A DNA stretch of 46,696 bases from Acidobacteriota bacterium (GTDB lineage: Bacteria > Acidobacteriota > Vicinamibacteria > Vicinamibacterales > Fen-181): positions 1 to 46,696 of the forward strand of contig JADGOB010000015.1 of the NCBI GenBank assembly GCA_017883185.1, read 5' to 3'. Positions 34,563 to 42,937 of the stretch are shown one piece after another. The notes under the pieces were generated by a model, which was given only the letters and a program-made list of their open reading frames with translations, was not told the origin of the DNA and made no database searches. Position numbers and translations under genes: made by a program. How positions within the stretch are numbered: position 1 is the stretch's first letter; each line of letters begins with the position of its first letter.

Positions 34563-35943
34563 CAGTCTCCCCGCCCGTCTCACCTTCTGGTACGTGCTGA
34601 CGCTTGGCGCCAGCCTGGTGCTCTTCTCCATCTTCGTCTACGCCGTGCGGGCAAACGCGCTCTATAGCGAACTGGATGCAGGCCTGGCGTTGCGCGGACA
34701 TCAACTGCTCGACGAGCTGCGGCCCGCCCTCCTGGGTCTTGATGTGGCCTCGGATCTGACCGCCAGCGGACGCCTCAGGAATGTGGCGGCGATCGTGCTG
34801 GAGGCGCCCGACCGGCTGCTCTTCCGCTCGCCCGCCTTTCCGGCTCTCGACTGGGCCGGCGAACGCATTCTCGGGGCGGCCGCCCGCGAGACAACCCCGA
34901 TTGTCACGGTGCACGATTCCGCCGGCGCTGCCCTGCACGTGCTCACCGTCGGCGTGGATCGGCCCGGAGCCGAGGCGCTCCGTCTCCAGGTGGCCGCCCC
35001 CACTGCACCGGTGCGGCGAGAACTGGCGCAGGAGGCCATCGGGTTGCTGCTGGGCATTGTGCTGGTCCTGTCGGTGGCCGGCGTTGGCAGCACCATCACG
35101 TCGCGCCGCGCCCTTGCGCCTGTCGATGAAATCGTCGCCCGGGTCCGGCGCATCCAGGCGCAGCGGCTGAACGAGCGGCTCGACGTGCAAGCCGACAGCG
35201 ACGAGTTGATCCGGCTGGTCGTGACCCTCAATGAGATGCTCGATCGGATCGAATCGTCGGTGCACGCCGCCCGGCGGTTCGCCGGGGATTCCTCGCACGA
35301 GTTGCAGACGCCGCTTGCCGCGATGCGGGCGGCCGTCGAAGCGTGCCTTGCCGGCGACAGGCCGACCGCCGACTATCGGACGATGGCGAACGAGATCCTG
35401 GCCGAGTTGACGCGGATGTCGATGCTCATCCGCGACTTGCGGCTGCTCGCGCTGGCGGACGCGGGGTATCTGATTACCAGCCCCGACGCGGTGGACCTGG
35501 CCGCGCTGACTATCGAGTGCTGCGAAGTGGCGCGGGCGATCGCGGAAGACAAGCACATCAATGTCGAGGTCGCGATCGACGCGCGGCCAATCGTTCAGGG
35601 CAGCGCGCTCCACTTGCGCCGCGTGTTGCTGAACCTCACCGAGAACGCCATCAAGTACTCGCCGCCGGGCTCGGTCGTCGAGGTGTCGGTCGGCCTCGAT
35701 CACGGGGAAGCCATTGCCGTCGTGCGCGATCATGGCTGCGGCATCCCGGCCGCCGACCTACCGCACATCTTCCAGCCGTTCTATCGAGCCGATCCGGCGC
35801 GCGCGCGCGACACCGGGGGCAGCGGCCTCGGGCTGGCGATTGCCGACCAGGTCGCCAGAGCCCATGGCGGGCGGATCGAGGTCGTCAGCCAGTTGGGTGA
35901 CGGGACCACCTTCACCGTCCGACTTCCCGCAACCTCCCGCTGA
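34528..35943 (+). CDS. Sensor histidine kinase, partner of the OmpR-type regulator, 471 aa
   Basis: ATG 34528 lies within the regulator gene and follows GAGGGGCCGGCT. Helix 1 (about 18-40) and helix 2 (about 170-193) enclose a periplasmic domain of about 130 residues without Cys or heme motifs. HAMP, then HisKA with SSHELQTPLAAM, and an ATPase domain (NLTENAIKYSPPG, DHGCGIP, GGSGLGLAIADQV) complete it. The layout is that of QseC/CusS-type kinases. What it senses cannot be read; its gene position predicts control of extracellular electron transfer. Confidence 0.94.
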   Translation: MFSAIRTRIRRSSLPARLTFWYVLTLGASLVLFSIFVYAVRANALYSELDAGLALRGHQLLDELRPALLGLDVASDLTASGRLRNVAAIVLEAPDRLLFRSPAFPALDWAGERILGAAARETTPIVTVHDSAGAALHVLTVGVDRPGAEALRLQVAAPTAPVRRELAQEAIGLLLGIVLVLSVAGVGSTITSRRALAPVDEIVARVRRIQAQRLNERLDVQADSDELIRLVVTLNEMLDRIESSVHAARRFAGDSSHELQTPLAAMRAAVEACLAGDRPTADYRTMANEILAELTRMSMLIRDLRLLALADAGYLITSPDAVDLAALTIECCEVARAIAEDKHINVEVAIDARPIVQGSALHLRRVLLNLTENAIKYSPPGSVVEVSVGLDHGEAIAVVRDHGCGIPAADLPHIFQPFYRADPARARDTGGSGLGLAIADQVARAHGGRIEVVSQLGDGTTFTVRLPATSR

Positions 35944-35976
35944 TTACGCTGCTGATCAGGCCTCCCCGTCCTTTCC

Positions 35977-36015
35977 ATGAAGACTTCTTCACCGGACTTT
36001 CATGGACACGTCATC
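35977..36015 (+). promoter_or_regulatory. Operator site B: 11-base-spaced direct repeats upstream of the Qrc/ACIII-like operon
   Basis: TTCAC (35988-35992), TTCAT (35999-36003) and GTCAT (36010-36014) repeat every 11 bases, preceded by ATGAAG-N3-TCTTCACCGGA, as at site A. The last repeat is followed after 10 bases by TATCGT. The frame beginning at ATG 35977 therefore looks like operator DNA, not the start of the cytochrome. Confidence 0.75.
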
Positions 36016-36024
36016 CACGCGCCG

Positions 36025-36030
36025 TATCGT
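36025..36030 (+). promoter_or_regulatory. -10 box (TATCGT) of the Qrc/ACIII-like operon
   Basis: TATCGT lies 10 bases after the last site-B repeat, matching the spacing at mtrA. Transcription would begin at or next to the GTG at 36037, giving a leaderless or near-leaderless message. Confidence 0.45.
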
Positions 36031-36036
36031 AGCAAT

Positions 36037-36483
36037 GTGAATCGCGCGCTGCTCTTCGCCCTTCCGGTCGTCGTGCTGGTCGGCGCGAGCCTGTTCAGTC
36101 GATCGCCTTTCCCCGTCGCTCAGCACATCCCCATCGCGGCGGTGCCCGACGCGGTGGCACAGCGAGGGCGGCTCGTCTACGACCGGTACGGGTGTGCATT
36201 GTGCCACGGCTCTGAGGGGAAGGGCGGATTCGCAAACCAGAACGCCGAAACCGACGGCAAGGTGCCGGGCGTCACCCGCGTCGCCGAAGGCTACACCGCG
36301 AGCGAATTGAAGCGACTGATCCTGACGGGCAAGTCGGTCATTGGCAAGGCCAGCGCCGCCGGACCGCGCCCACCGTATCGGATGCCCGGGTGGCAGGATC
36401 GGATGACCGGGCAGGATGCAGAAGACGTCGTGCGATATCTCATGAGCTTGAACCCGAAGTCGGCTGGGGAGAAGTGGCGGTAA
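36037..36483 (+). CDS. Monoheme c-type cytochrome, 148 aa
   Basis: GTG 36037 is chosen because it begins a proper signal peptide (NRALLFALPVVVLVGASLF) and because the upstream ATG at 35977 lies inside operator site B. The single heme site is CALCH (after GRLVYDRYG), with a likely Met ligand in PYRMPGW and a C-terminal helix AEDVVRYLMSL, a normal class I cytochrome c fold. It would be a small periplasmic or anchored electron carrier for the complex encoded downstream, like ActE of alternative complex III. Confidence 0.88.
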   Translation: MNRALLFALPVVVLVGASLFSRSPFPVAQHIPIAAVPDAVAQRGRLVYDRYGCALCHGSEGKGGFANQNAETDGKVPGVTRVAEGYTASELKRLILTGKSVIGKASAAGPRPPYRMPGWQDRMTGQDAEDVVRYLMSLNPKSAGEKWR

Positions 36484-36498
36484 CTTGGAGAACGCGTG

Positions 36499-36897
36499 AT
36501 GAAAAAGACGCTGTCAGTTGTCGTGGTATTCGCCGTCGTTGGCGTGCTCGGCGCCGCCGCCGTGCTGCGCGGCCAGGATGAGCCGCTCGACCCTCGCATC
36601 GCCGCGTACGACAAGGGACCGGCGAAGATCGACGTGTCGAAGTATCCGGCGGAAATACAGAGCAATTACAAGGTCTTCCAGACGAAGTGCAGCAAGTGCC
36701 ACACCGTGGCGCGCGCCATCAACTGCGAATTCGCGCTGGGCGACGAGTGGGAGCGGTACGTGAAGCGCATGATGAACAAGGCGGGCACGTTCATCAGCCC
36801 GGCCGAGGGCAAGCAGATCTACGACTTCGCAGTGTACGACTCCAAGACGCGCAAGAAGGCGCTGTACGACCGCAAGCTTAAAGAAGCGGGCAAGTAG
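36499..36897 (+). CDS. Monoheme c-type cytochrome-like protein, 132 aa
   Basis: ATG 36499 (or GTG 36496) follows TTGGAGAACGC. A signal peptide (about 1-24) is followed by a single heme site CSKCH in KVFQTKCSKCHTVARAI, a charged helix (DEWERYVKRMMNKAG) and a Lys-rich tail. Met residues in the helix after the heme may provide the sixth ligand. It is a compact periplasmic carrier or subunit of the downstream complex. Confidence 0.88.
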   Translation: MKKTLSVVVVFAVVGVLGAAAVLRGQDEPLDPRIAAYDKGPAKIDVSKYPAEIQSNYKVFQTKCSKCHTVARAINCEFALGDEWERYVKRMMNKAGTFISPAEGKQIYDFAVYDSKTRKKALYDRKLKEAGK

Positions 36898-36905
36898 CAC
36901 CCGCC

Positions 36906-37442
36906 ATGTCACCCGACGCGCCCGACACCGAACGCCCCCCGGCGAGCCCCCGGACGACCCGGCGTCAGTGGTGGATCTTTGCCGCCCTGACGCCGGCCGT
37001 CGCTGTTGGGTGGCTGCTTGTCATGCCGTCCGCTCCGGTGGCGCAGCCAGCCGTCTTCAATCACGCGCGCCATAGCGCTCTGGCCTGTGTCGCCTGCCAT
37101 CGAGGCGTCGAATCGCGGGCACGAGCCACCCTGCCTGTCGTCTCCGACTGTGCGAAGTGCCACGCGACCGCTCCCCCCGGCATCTCCGAAGACCAGTGGA
37201 AGTCGTTCAGCGGTCCGCAGGGCTTCGGCTGGGTCCAGGTCACACACGTGCCCGACCATGTCAACTTCTCCCACCGACGCCACGTGGCGTCGGGCAGACT
37301 CGCGTGCGTGTCCTGTCACGCCGACGTCGGTCAGCGGACCACACCGCCTGGAACGGCGCCGATACGGGTTGACATGAAGGCCTGCCTGTCGTGTCACCGG
37401 CAGGAAGGCATCACCGAGGACTGCGCAGCGTGTCACCGATGA
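36906..37442 (+). CDS. Membrane-anchored pentaheme cytochrome (ActA/QrcA-like), 178 aa
   Basis: One N-terminal helix (about 22-42, WWIFAALTPAVAVGWLLV) is followed by five heme sites: CVACH, CAKCH, CVSCH, CLSCH, CAACH. Segments VFNHARHSALAC and VNFSHRRHVASGRLAC have the His pattern of c7/c3 folds. A membrane-bound penta- or hexaheme cytochrome beside a molybdopterin-family protein, an Fe-S protein and an NrfD protein is the arrangement of ActA in alternative complex III and QrcA in Qrc. Its stop overlaps the next start (ATGA). Confidence 0.9.
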   Translation: MSPDAPDTERPPASPRTTRRQWWIFAALTPAVAVGWLLVMPSAPVAQPAVFNHARHSALACVACHRGVESRARATLPVVSDCAKCHATAPPGISEDQWKSFSGPQGFGWVQVTHVPDHVNFSHRRHVASGRLACVSCHADVGQRTTPPGTAPIRVDMKACLSCHRQEGITEDCAACHR

Positions 37443-39673
37443 GCGACATTCTGACCAGACGGGACTTCCTCTTCATTGGCGGCGCCACCGTGGCCGGTGT
37501 CACGCTCGGCGAGGCCGGACGGCGGCTGCTCGCGCGCGCCGACGCGCGTCAGGGGGCGCTGCACGTCACGGGCCAGCAGCGCTTTGTGACGACGGTGTGC
37601 CGCGAGTGCCCGGCCGCCTGCGGCGTTCGTGTCCGGCTCATCGACGAGGTGCCCGTCAAACTCGAAGGCAATCCGCTGTGCCCCTTCGGGCGGGGCCGGC
37701 TGTGCGCGAAGGGCCAGGCGGCCATCGAGGGGTACTTCGATCCCGATCGACTGGTCGGACCCGCCCGCCGCACGGGCAAGCGTGGCGAGCACCGGTGGGA
37801 ACCGATCACGTGGGACGCCGCCATCGCCGAACTCGCCTCCCACGTGACGGCCGCGGCGAGCCAGCCCGCCTCGCAGACCCTGGCATTCGCCGCCGAGGAA
37901 CACGGGCCCCTGGCAAGCGCCTGGGCGCGATTCTGGGAAGCCGCCGGCGCGAAGCCTGTCTGGATGCACGCCGCCACCCCGGCGAGACTGCGTCGACGAT
38001 TCGCGGCGCTCACCGGCGTCGAAGCCGACCCGCAGTTCGATCTCGAACACGCCACCCACGTTGTGTCGTTCGGGGCGCCGATCGCCGAGGACTGGCTGTC
38101 GCCTGTCTGGGCGCAGCGCGCCTACGGCCGATTCCGCCGCAGCCCGTCGCGCACCCGAGGCCGCCTCGTGCAGATTGATGCGCACCGGTCCATCACGGCG
38201 CGCAAAGCCGACGAGTGGCTCGCCGTGTCGCCCGAGCAGCAGGTCACCCTCGCCTACGGTCTGGCGTCGGGCATCCTGCGCGAGAATCGATCCGACCGGA
38301 CGTTTCTCGATGCGTTCGGCGGCAACCAGGCAGCGTTCGAACGCGAGGTGGTCGACACCTACCCGCCCGACGAGGTCGCGACCGCCACCGGTGTCCCGGT
38401 CGTCACTGTGCTCCGGCTCGCGCGTGATCTGGCAGCCAGCCCACGGCCCCTCGTCTTGGTGAACGCCGACGCGCCGGCTGGACTGATCGACGCCGTATTC
38501 GCCTTGAACACGCTGCTCGGGGCGCTGGACCGCGAAGGCGGCGTCGTTGCGTCACCGGCCCCGCCAGCCGAAGAACCCAGCGACGGTGTGGCCGTGCTCG
38601 GCGAGATGGTCGCCGGTACGCGCCAGCCCCGGCTGATCGCGTTGCGGGACGCATCCGCGCTACGAAGCCTGTCGGCGCCGGCCGGCTACAAGGCCGCGAT
38701 CGACAAGGCGGAGTTCATCGTCAGCTTCTCGCCGTACCTGGACGAAACCGCCGACGTGGCGGACCTCCTGCTGCCTGGGCCCACTCCCCTCGAGAGCTGG
38801 CACGCCGTCACGCCCCCGTCAGTGGTGCGCGCGGAGTGTCTGGCGCTGGCCAGGCCGGCCGTCGGGGCACGGCTGGACACGCGCGAGAGCTTGACCGTGC
38901 TCCGAAGCGTCGCGACAAAAGCGGGCGGCGCGATCGCGGACGCCTGCTCGTGGACCTCGTCCGAGAGCATCGCCACAGCTGAAATGGAGCGCCTCTATGC
39001 GGCTCGCCGCGGAGGTCCCTACAGCGACGCGCACGAGACGACCTGGCTCAGCGAACTCGAGCGTGGCGGATGGTGGGTGTCCGCGACGGCGACCAAGGGT
39101 GCGTTCGCGCAAGCGGTGCTCGAAGCCGGAGGCTGGGACGATCCGTTCTTCGCCCCGGATGGCATCCGCGAGGCTCTGAAGGCGCGAGGCGGCGTGTCCT
39201 GGCCCGCCGCCCGTCTGACGCTGGCCTCCGGGACGGCACCGGGGCGGGCCACGGCCGACTCTTTGAATCAGACCCTCGTTGGCGCCGATGACCAATTCCC
39301 TCTCCGGCTGATCACGTTTACGCCTGCGACCGTGGCGCTGCACGGAGGCGAAAACAACCCGTCGCTGTTCGAGTTGCTTGGACAGCCGGAAGGGCAACCC
39401 TGGCGGGTGTGGGCCGAATTGAACCCGGATACGGCCGGGGAATACGGCATCAGCAGCGGATCCGAGATCCGCCTGACCTCCGCGTCCGGCGGCTCGCTCG
39501 ACGCAGTGGCGCTTGTGGTTGAAGGCATGACTCACGGAGCAGTGGCCGTGGCGTTTGTGCCCGCCCTTCCGGCCGGTGGCCGATGGGCGCGGCTCGTGCA
39601 CGCGGATGTGCGATCGCTGATGGGCGGAGACGGTCGTCGTGATCGATTCGCCGTCCGCATGGCGAAGGCGTAG
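37439..39673 (+). CDS. Molybdopterin-oxidoreductase-family subunit (ActB/QrcB-like), 744 aa
   Basis: ATG 37439 opens a twin-arginine signal (TRRDFLFIGGATVAG). An N-terminal [4Fe-4S] site is complete (CRECPAAC, later LCPFGRGRLCAKGQ), followed by DPDRLVGPARR and ITWDAAIAELA, all common to the family. At 744 residues it is of moderate length. A plain Cys, Ser or SeCys ligand for molybdenum could not be identified by eye, and the setting (pentaheme anchor, separate Fe-S protein, NrfD) matches QrcB/ActB, which have lost the cofactor. If molybdenum is bound, a tetrathionate- or polysulfide-reductase-like enzyme is the alternative. Confidence 0.85.
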   Translation: MSDILTRRDFLFIGGATVAGVTLGEAGRRLLARADARQGALHVTGQQRFVTTVCRECPAACGVRVRLIDEVPVKLEGNPLCPFGRGRLCAKGQAAIEGYFDPDRLVGPARRTGKRGEHRWEPITWDAAIAELASHVTAAASQPASQTLAFAAEEHGPLASAWARFWEAAGAKPVWMHAATPARLRRRFAALTGVEADPQFDLEHATHVVSFGAPIAEDWLSPVWAQRAYGRFRRSPSRTRGRLVQIDAHRSITARKADEWLAVSPEQQVTLAYGLASGILRENRSDRTFLDAFGGNQAAFEREVVDTYPPDEVATATGVPVVTVLRLARDLAASPRPLVLVNADAPAGLIDAVFALNTLLGALDREGGVVASPAPPAEEPSDGVAVLGEMVAGTRQPRLIALRDASALRSLSAPAGYKAAIDKAEFIVSFSPYLDETADVADLLLPGPTPLESWHAVTPPSVVRAECLALARPAVGARLDTRESLTVLRSVATKAGGAIADACSWTSSESIATAEMERLYAARRGGPYSDAHETTWLSELERGGWWVSATATKGAFAQAVLEAGGWDDPFFAPDGIREALKARGGVSWPAARLTLASGTAPGRATADSLNQTLVGADDQFPLRLITFTPATVALHGGENNPSLFELLGQPEGQPWRVWAELNPDTAGEYGISSGSEIRLTSASGGSLDAVALVVEGMTHGAVAVAFVPALPAGGRWARLVHADVRSLMGGDGRRDRFAVRMAKA

Positions 39674-39697
39674 CGCCGGGACAACTGGAGGACACGC

Positions 39698-40372
39698 GTG
39701 GCTCGCTGGGGTCTCGTCATCGATCTGGATAGGTGCACGGCGTGTCAGGCCTGCGTGGTGGCCTGCAAGCACGAGAACAATGTGCCGTTTTCAACGCCGG
39801 AGACGTCCGCCCGCGGTCGGTTGATGACCTGGATACAACTGGTTGGTGTGGAGATGCCTGGCGGCACGACCGCCATGATGCCCATGATGTGCCAGCAGTG
39901 CGACCGTCCACCCTGCACGGACGTCTGCCCCACCAGCGCGACCTACCTGAATCCGGAAGGCATTGTCGCCCAGATCTACCCGCGGTGCATCGGGTGCCGG
40001 TACTGCACCAACGCCTGCCCGTACGCCGTCAAGCTCTTCAACTGGACCGCCCCCGAGTGGCCCGAGTCGATGGCGCCCATGCGCAACCCGGACGTGTCGA
40101 TCCGGCCCATGGGCGTCGTGGAGAAGTGCACGTTCTGCCATCACCGCCTGCAACAGGCGCGCGAGGAAGCCCGGGCAGCCGGTCGCGCTCTCGCGGCCGA
40201 AGACTACGTGCCCGCGTGCGTCCAGACGTGTCCCTCGGACGCGATGGTGTTCGGCGATCTCGACGACCCGCACAGCCAGGTGGCCGGTCTCGCCGCGAGC
40301 ACGCGGGCGTTCCGTTGGATGGAGGATCTCGGGACGCGGCCAAAAGTTGTGTATCTACGAGAGGGAGAGTGA
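39698..40372 (+). CDS. Four-cluster [4Fe-4S] subunit (QrcC/DmsB-like), 224 aa
   Basis: GTG 39698 follows TGGAGGACACGC. There is no signal peptide, so it would be co-exported with the Tat-dependent partner. Cys groups: CTACQACVVAC, CQQCDRPPCTDVC, CIGCRYCTNAC, CTFC with ACVQTC. This is the full set for four clusters, as in DmsB, PsrB and QrcC. It links the NrfD subunit to the molybdopterin-type and cytochrome subunits. Confidence 0.94.
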   Translation: MARWGLVIDLDRCTACQACVVACKHENNVPFSTPETSARGRLMTWIQLVGVEMPGGTTAMMPMMCQQCDRPPCTDVCPTSATYLNPEGIVAQIYPRCIGCRYCTNACPYAVKLFNWTAPEWPESMAPMRNPDVSIRPMGVVEKCTFCHHRLQQAREEARAAGRALAAEDYVPACVQTCPSDAMVFGDLDDPHSQVAGLAASTRAFRWMEDLGTRPKVVYLREGE

Positions 40373-40373
40373 C

Positions 40374-41684
40374 ATGGCCCAGCCCGAGATCGAACCCATC
40401 ATCAGCCCTATCCTCTCGGTCGGGCCGAGTTTCAAACGGTGGGCCATGGCGCTCGGCGCGGTCGTGGCGTGGGCGGCCATGGTCTGGGTCTGGCAGCTCT
40501 ACTACGGCCTGGGCGCCACCAACCTCGGCCGGCCGATCTACTGGGGTCTGTACATCACGAATTTCGTCTTCTTCATCGGCGTGTCGCATGCCGGCACCCT
40601 GATCTCGGCGATTCTGCGCATCGTCCACGCCGAGTGGCGGCGGCCGATCACGCGCATGGCCGAGGTGATTACGGTGCTGGTGCTGTTTTTCGGCGTGGGC
40701 AACGTCATTCTGGACCTGGGACGACCCGACCGCGCGCTGAGCGTCATCCTGCACCCGCACTTCCGGTCGCCGTTGCTGTGGGACATCTGCAGCATCTCGG
40801 TCTACCTGGTCTGCAGCACGATCTATCTCTATCTTCCGCTCATTCCGGACATCGCGGTGCTGCGGGACCGCACGTCGGGCTGGCGCCATACGTTCTATCA
40901 CCGATTGGCGATCGGCTGGATCGGCTCGCCCGCTCAATGGCATCGGCTGGAGCGAGCGATCGGGATCATGGCCATCGGGGTCATTCCGGTGGCCGTCTCA
41001 GTGCACACGGTGGTGTCGTGGGTGTTCGCGATGACGATTCAACCGATGTGGCACTCGTCGATCTTCGGCCCCTACTTCGTCGTCGGCGCGATCTTCTCGG
41101 GCATAGCCGCGATCATCACGGCCATGGTGATCGTCAGGAAAGTGTACGGTCTGGAGGCGTACCTCAAGCCCGTGCACTTCAACAACCTCGGCATCCTGCT
41201 CCTCGTCATGACGTGCCTGTGGTTCTACTTCACCTTCGCGGAGCACCTGACCGCGTGGTACGCGCAGGAGCCCAGAGAATTGTCGGTGTTCGACGCCAAG
41301 CTCTACGGACGATTCGCCCCGCTCTTCTGGACGATGATCGCCTGCTGTTTCGTCATTCCGTTTACGATCCTCGCCAACCCGCGGACGCGGACGATTACCG
41401 GAACGCTCGTCGCGTCGATCGCCATCAACATCGGCATGTGGATCGAGCGCTTCACCATCGTCGTGCCCTCGCTGTCGAATCCGAGGGCTCCCGTGCACAC
41501 GTTCATCTACTGGCCCAGTTGGGTCGAGTGGTCGCTGATGGCCGGGTGTTTCGCGGCGTTTACGTTGCTCTACATGGGCTTCACGAAACTGTTTCCGATC
41601 ATTTCGATCTGGGAGCTGGACGAGGAGCCGGCGGCGGAGGCGGCGCCGGCGGCCCGACCCGCCGCAACGCTGGCGGAGGCGTGA
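40374..41684 (+). CDS. NrfD/PsrC/ActC-type quinone-binding membrane subunit, 436 aa
   Basis: ATG 40374 follows GAGAGGGAGAGTGAC. About ten membrane helices are visible, with the family's LGRPIYWGLYITNFVFFIGV, ILDLGRPDRAL and AEHLTAWY landmarks and a late WIERFTIVVPSL segment seen in ActC/ActF and QrcD. It should bind menaquinol and possibly move protons. The C-terminus is a cytoplasmic Ala/Pro/Glu tail. The next gene begins in the stop codon (TGATG). Confidence 0.94.
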   Translation: MAQPEIEPIISPILSVGPSFKRWAMALGAVVAWAAMVWVWQLYYGLGATNLGRPIYWGLYITNFVFFIGVSHAGTLISAILRIVHAEWRRPITRMAEVITVLVLFFGVGNVILDLGRPDRALSVILHPHFRSPLLWDICSISVYLVCSTIYLYLPLIPDIAVLRDRTSGWRHTFYHRLAIGWIGSPAQWHRLERAIGIMAIGVIPVAVSVHTVVSWVFAMTIQPMWHSSIFGPYFVVGAIFSGIAAIITAMVIVRKVYGLEAYLKPVHFNNLGILLLVMTCLWFYFTFAEHLTAWYAQEPRELSVFDAKLYGRFAPLFWTMIACCFVIPFTILANPRTRTITGTLVASIAINIGMWIERFTIVVPSLSNPRAPVHTFIYWPSWVEWSLMAGCFAAFTLLYMGFTKLFPIISIWELDEEPAAEAAPAARPAATLAEA

Positions 41685-42937
41685 TGGAACGCAGGGCCAT
41701 GTGCACACGCGTCGGAGGGTGGCTGATGCTTCTCGGCCTGGGCACGGGCCTGGCCATCACCGTCATCTCGGCACAGACACCCGGATCGGTGGCCCTGACC
41801 GTCGCACTGCCCGATGAACCGACTGCAGGCGCGAGACTCTTCGTCCAGAAGGGCTGTGTGCGGTGCCACGCGCTCGGCGGCGACGAGGTTGGCATGGGCC
41901 CGGACCTCGGCCGCATCCATTTCCCCGGCACCGCCCTCGATCTGGCCGGTTCGTTCTGGAACCATGCGCCGGTGATGGCCGAGAAGATGCGCGAATCGAA
42001 GATCCAGCAGCCGACGCTCGACAGCGGAGAGATGGCGGATCTGCTGGCCTTCCTCACGGCCTACCGTTACTACGTGGCGCAGGTCGGCGGTCCGGCCAAC
42101 CCGGTCGTCGGCAAGAGCCTTTTCGAACAGAAGGGCTGTTCTCTTTGCCACGGCGAAGCCGCCACGTTCGACAAGAAAGGCCCGAGCCTCACCAAGTACC
42201 GCGGGCGAATGTCGGCCATCGTGCTCGCGCAGACCATGTGGAATCACGGCTCGGAGATGGCGCAGGTCATGCGCGCGAGCGGCGTCCCCTGGCCGACGTT
42301 TGCCGGCGGCGAGATGGGCGATCTGCTTGCGTACCTGCAGATCGGCAGCGGTGGAACATCCACGGACCGCGTGTACTTCGAGCCGGGCAGCCCGCGCCGG
42401 GGACAGGGTCTGTTTACGAGCAAGGGTTGCCTCCAATGCCACGCGATCGCCGGGGTCGGTGGCCATCCCGGGCCCGATCTGGGGGACCGGGGCAGAGATT
42501 TGCTCGGGTCTGTGGCGTCAATTGCGGGCCTGATGTGGAATCACAGCCGGCCGATGGAAGCCGAGTCACGCCGCCGAGGCCTGGCGCGTGTGACGTTCTC
42601 GGGCCAGGAGATGGCGGATATTATCGCGTACCTGTACTTCGTCAACTACGCGAATGTGCGGGCCGTGCCCGCGCACGGCGCGCAGATATTCAGCCAGAAG
42701 TGCGCGGTGTGTCATTCGGCAGGAGGCGGGCCGCGTGTCGGTCCAGACCTGACGGCCATCCAGCAACTCGACGACCCGATCGCGCTCTTCGCAGCGATGT
42801 GGAATCACTCCTCCCGCATGGAGCAGGAACTGCGGCGGCGCGGCCTGAGCTGGCCACGGCTGGCACAGGGCGAGGCGGCCGACCTCGCCGCATTTCTCGT
42901 TGCCAGGCGCCCTGCCTCTCAGCCGGCGGTCCGCTGA
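41684..42937 (+). CDS. Tetraheme cytochrome made of four tandem class I domains, 417 aa
   Basis: A signal or anchor helix (about 10-30) precedes four repeats of about 95 residues, each with a heme site and a later WNHxxxM motif: CVRCH/WNHAPVM, CSLCH/WNHGSEM, CLQCH/WNHSRPM and CAVCH/WNHSSRM. The gap from heme Cys to Trp is 33-36 residues in all four. Met in the motif is the natural distal ligand. The repeats then carry a GEMADLLAFL-type helix. The protein likely arose by two rounds of duplication and forms a linear wire at the end of the operon, taking electrons from the complex. Confidence 0.9.
   Translation: MERRAMCTRVGGWLMLLGLGTGLAITVISAQTPGSVALTVALPDEPTAGARLFVQKGCVRCHALGGDEVGMGPDLGRIHFPGTALDLAGSFWNHAPVMAEKMRESKIQQPTLDSGEMADLLAFLTAYRYYVAQVGGPANPVVGKSLFEQKGCSLCHGEAATFDKKGPSLTKYRGRMSAIVLAQTMWNHGSEMAQVMRASGVPWPTFAGGEMGDLLAYLQIGSGGTSTDRVYFEPGSPRRGQGLFTSKGCLQCHAIAGVGGHPGPDLGDRGRDLLGSVASIAGLMWNHSRPMEAESRRRGLARVTFSGQEMADIIAYLYFVNYANVRAVPAHGAQIFSQKCAVCHSAGGGPRVGPDLTAIQQLDDPIALFAAMWNHSSRMEQELRRRGLSWPRLAQGEAADLAAFLVARRPASQPAVR

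Noticed and set aside
35977-36036. ATG 35977 as the start of the monoheme cytochrome
   Set aside because: The first 20 codons coincide with operator site B, which recurs at 33714, and the signal peptide only begins at GTG 36037.
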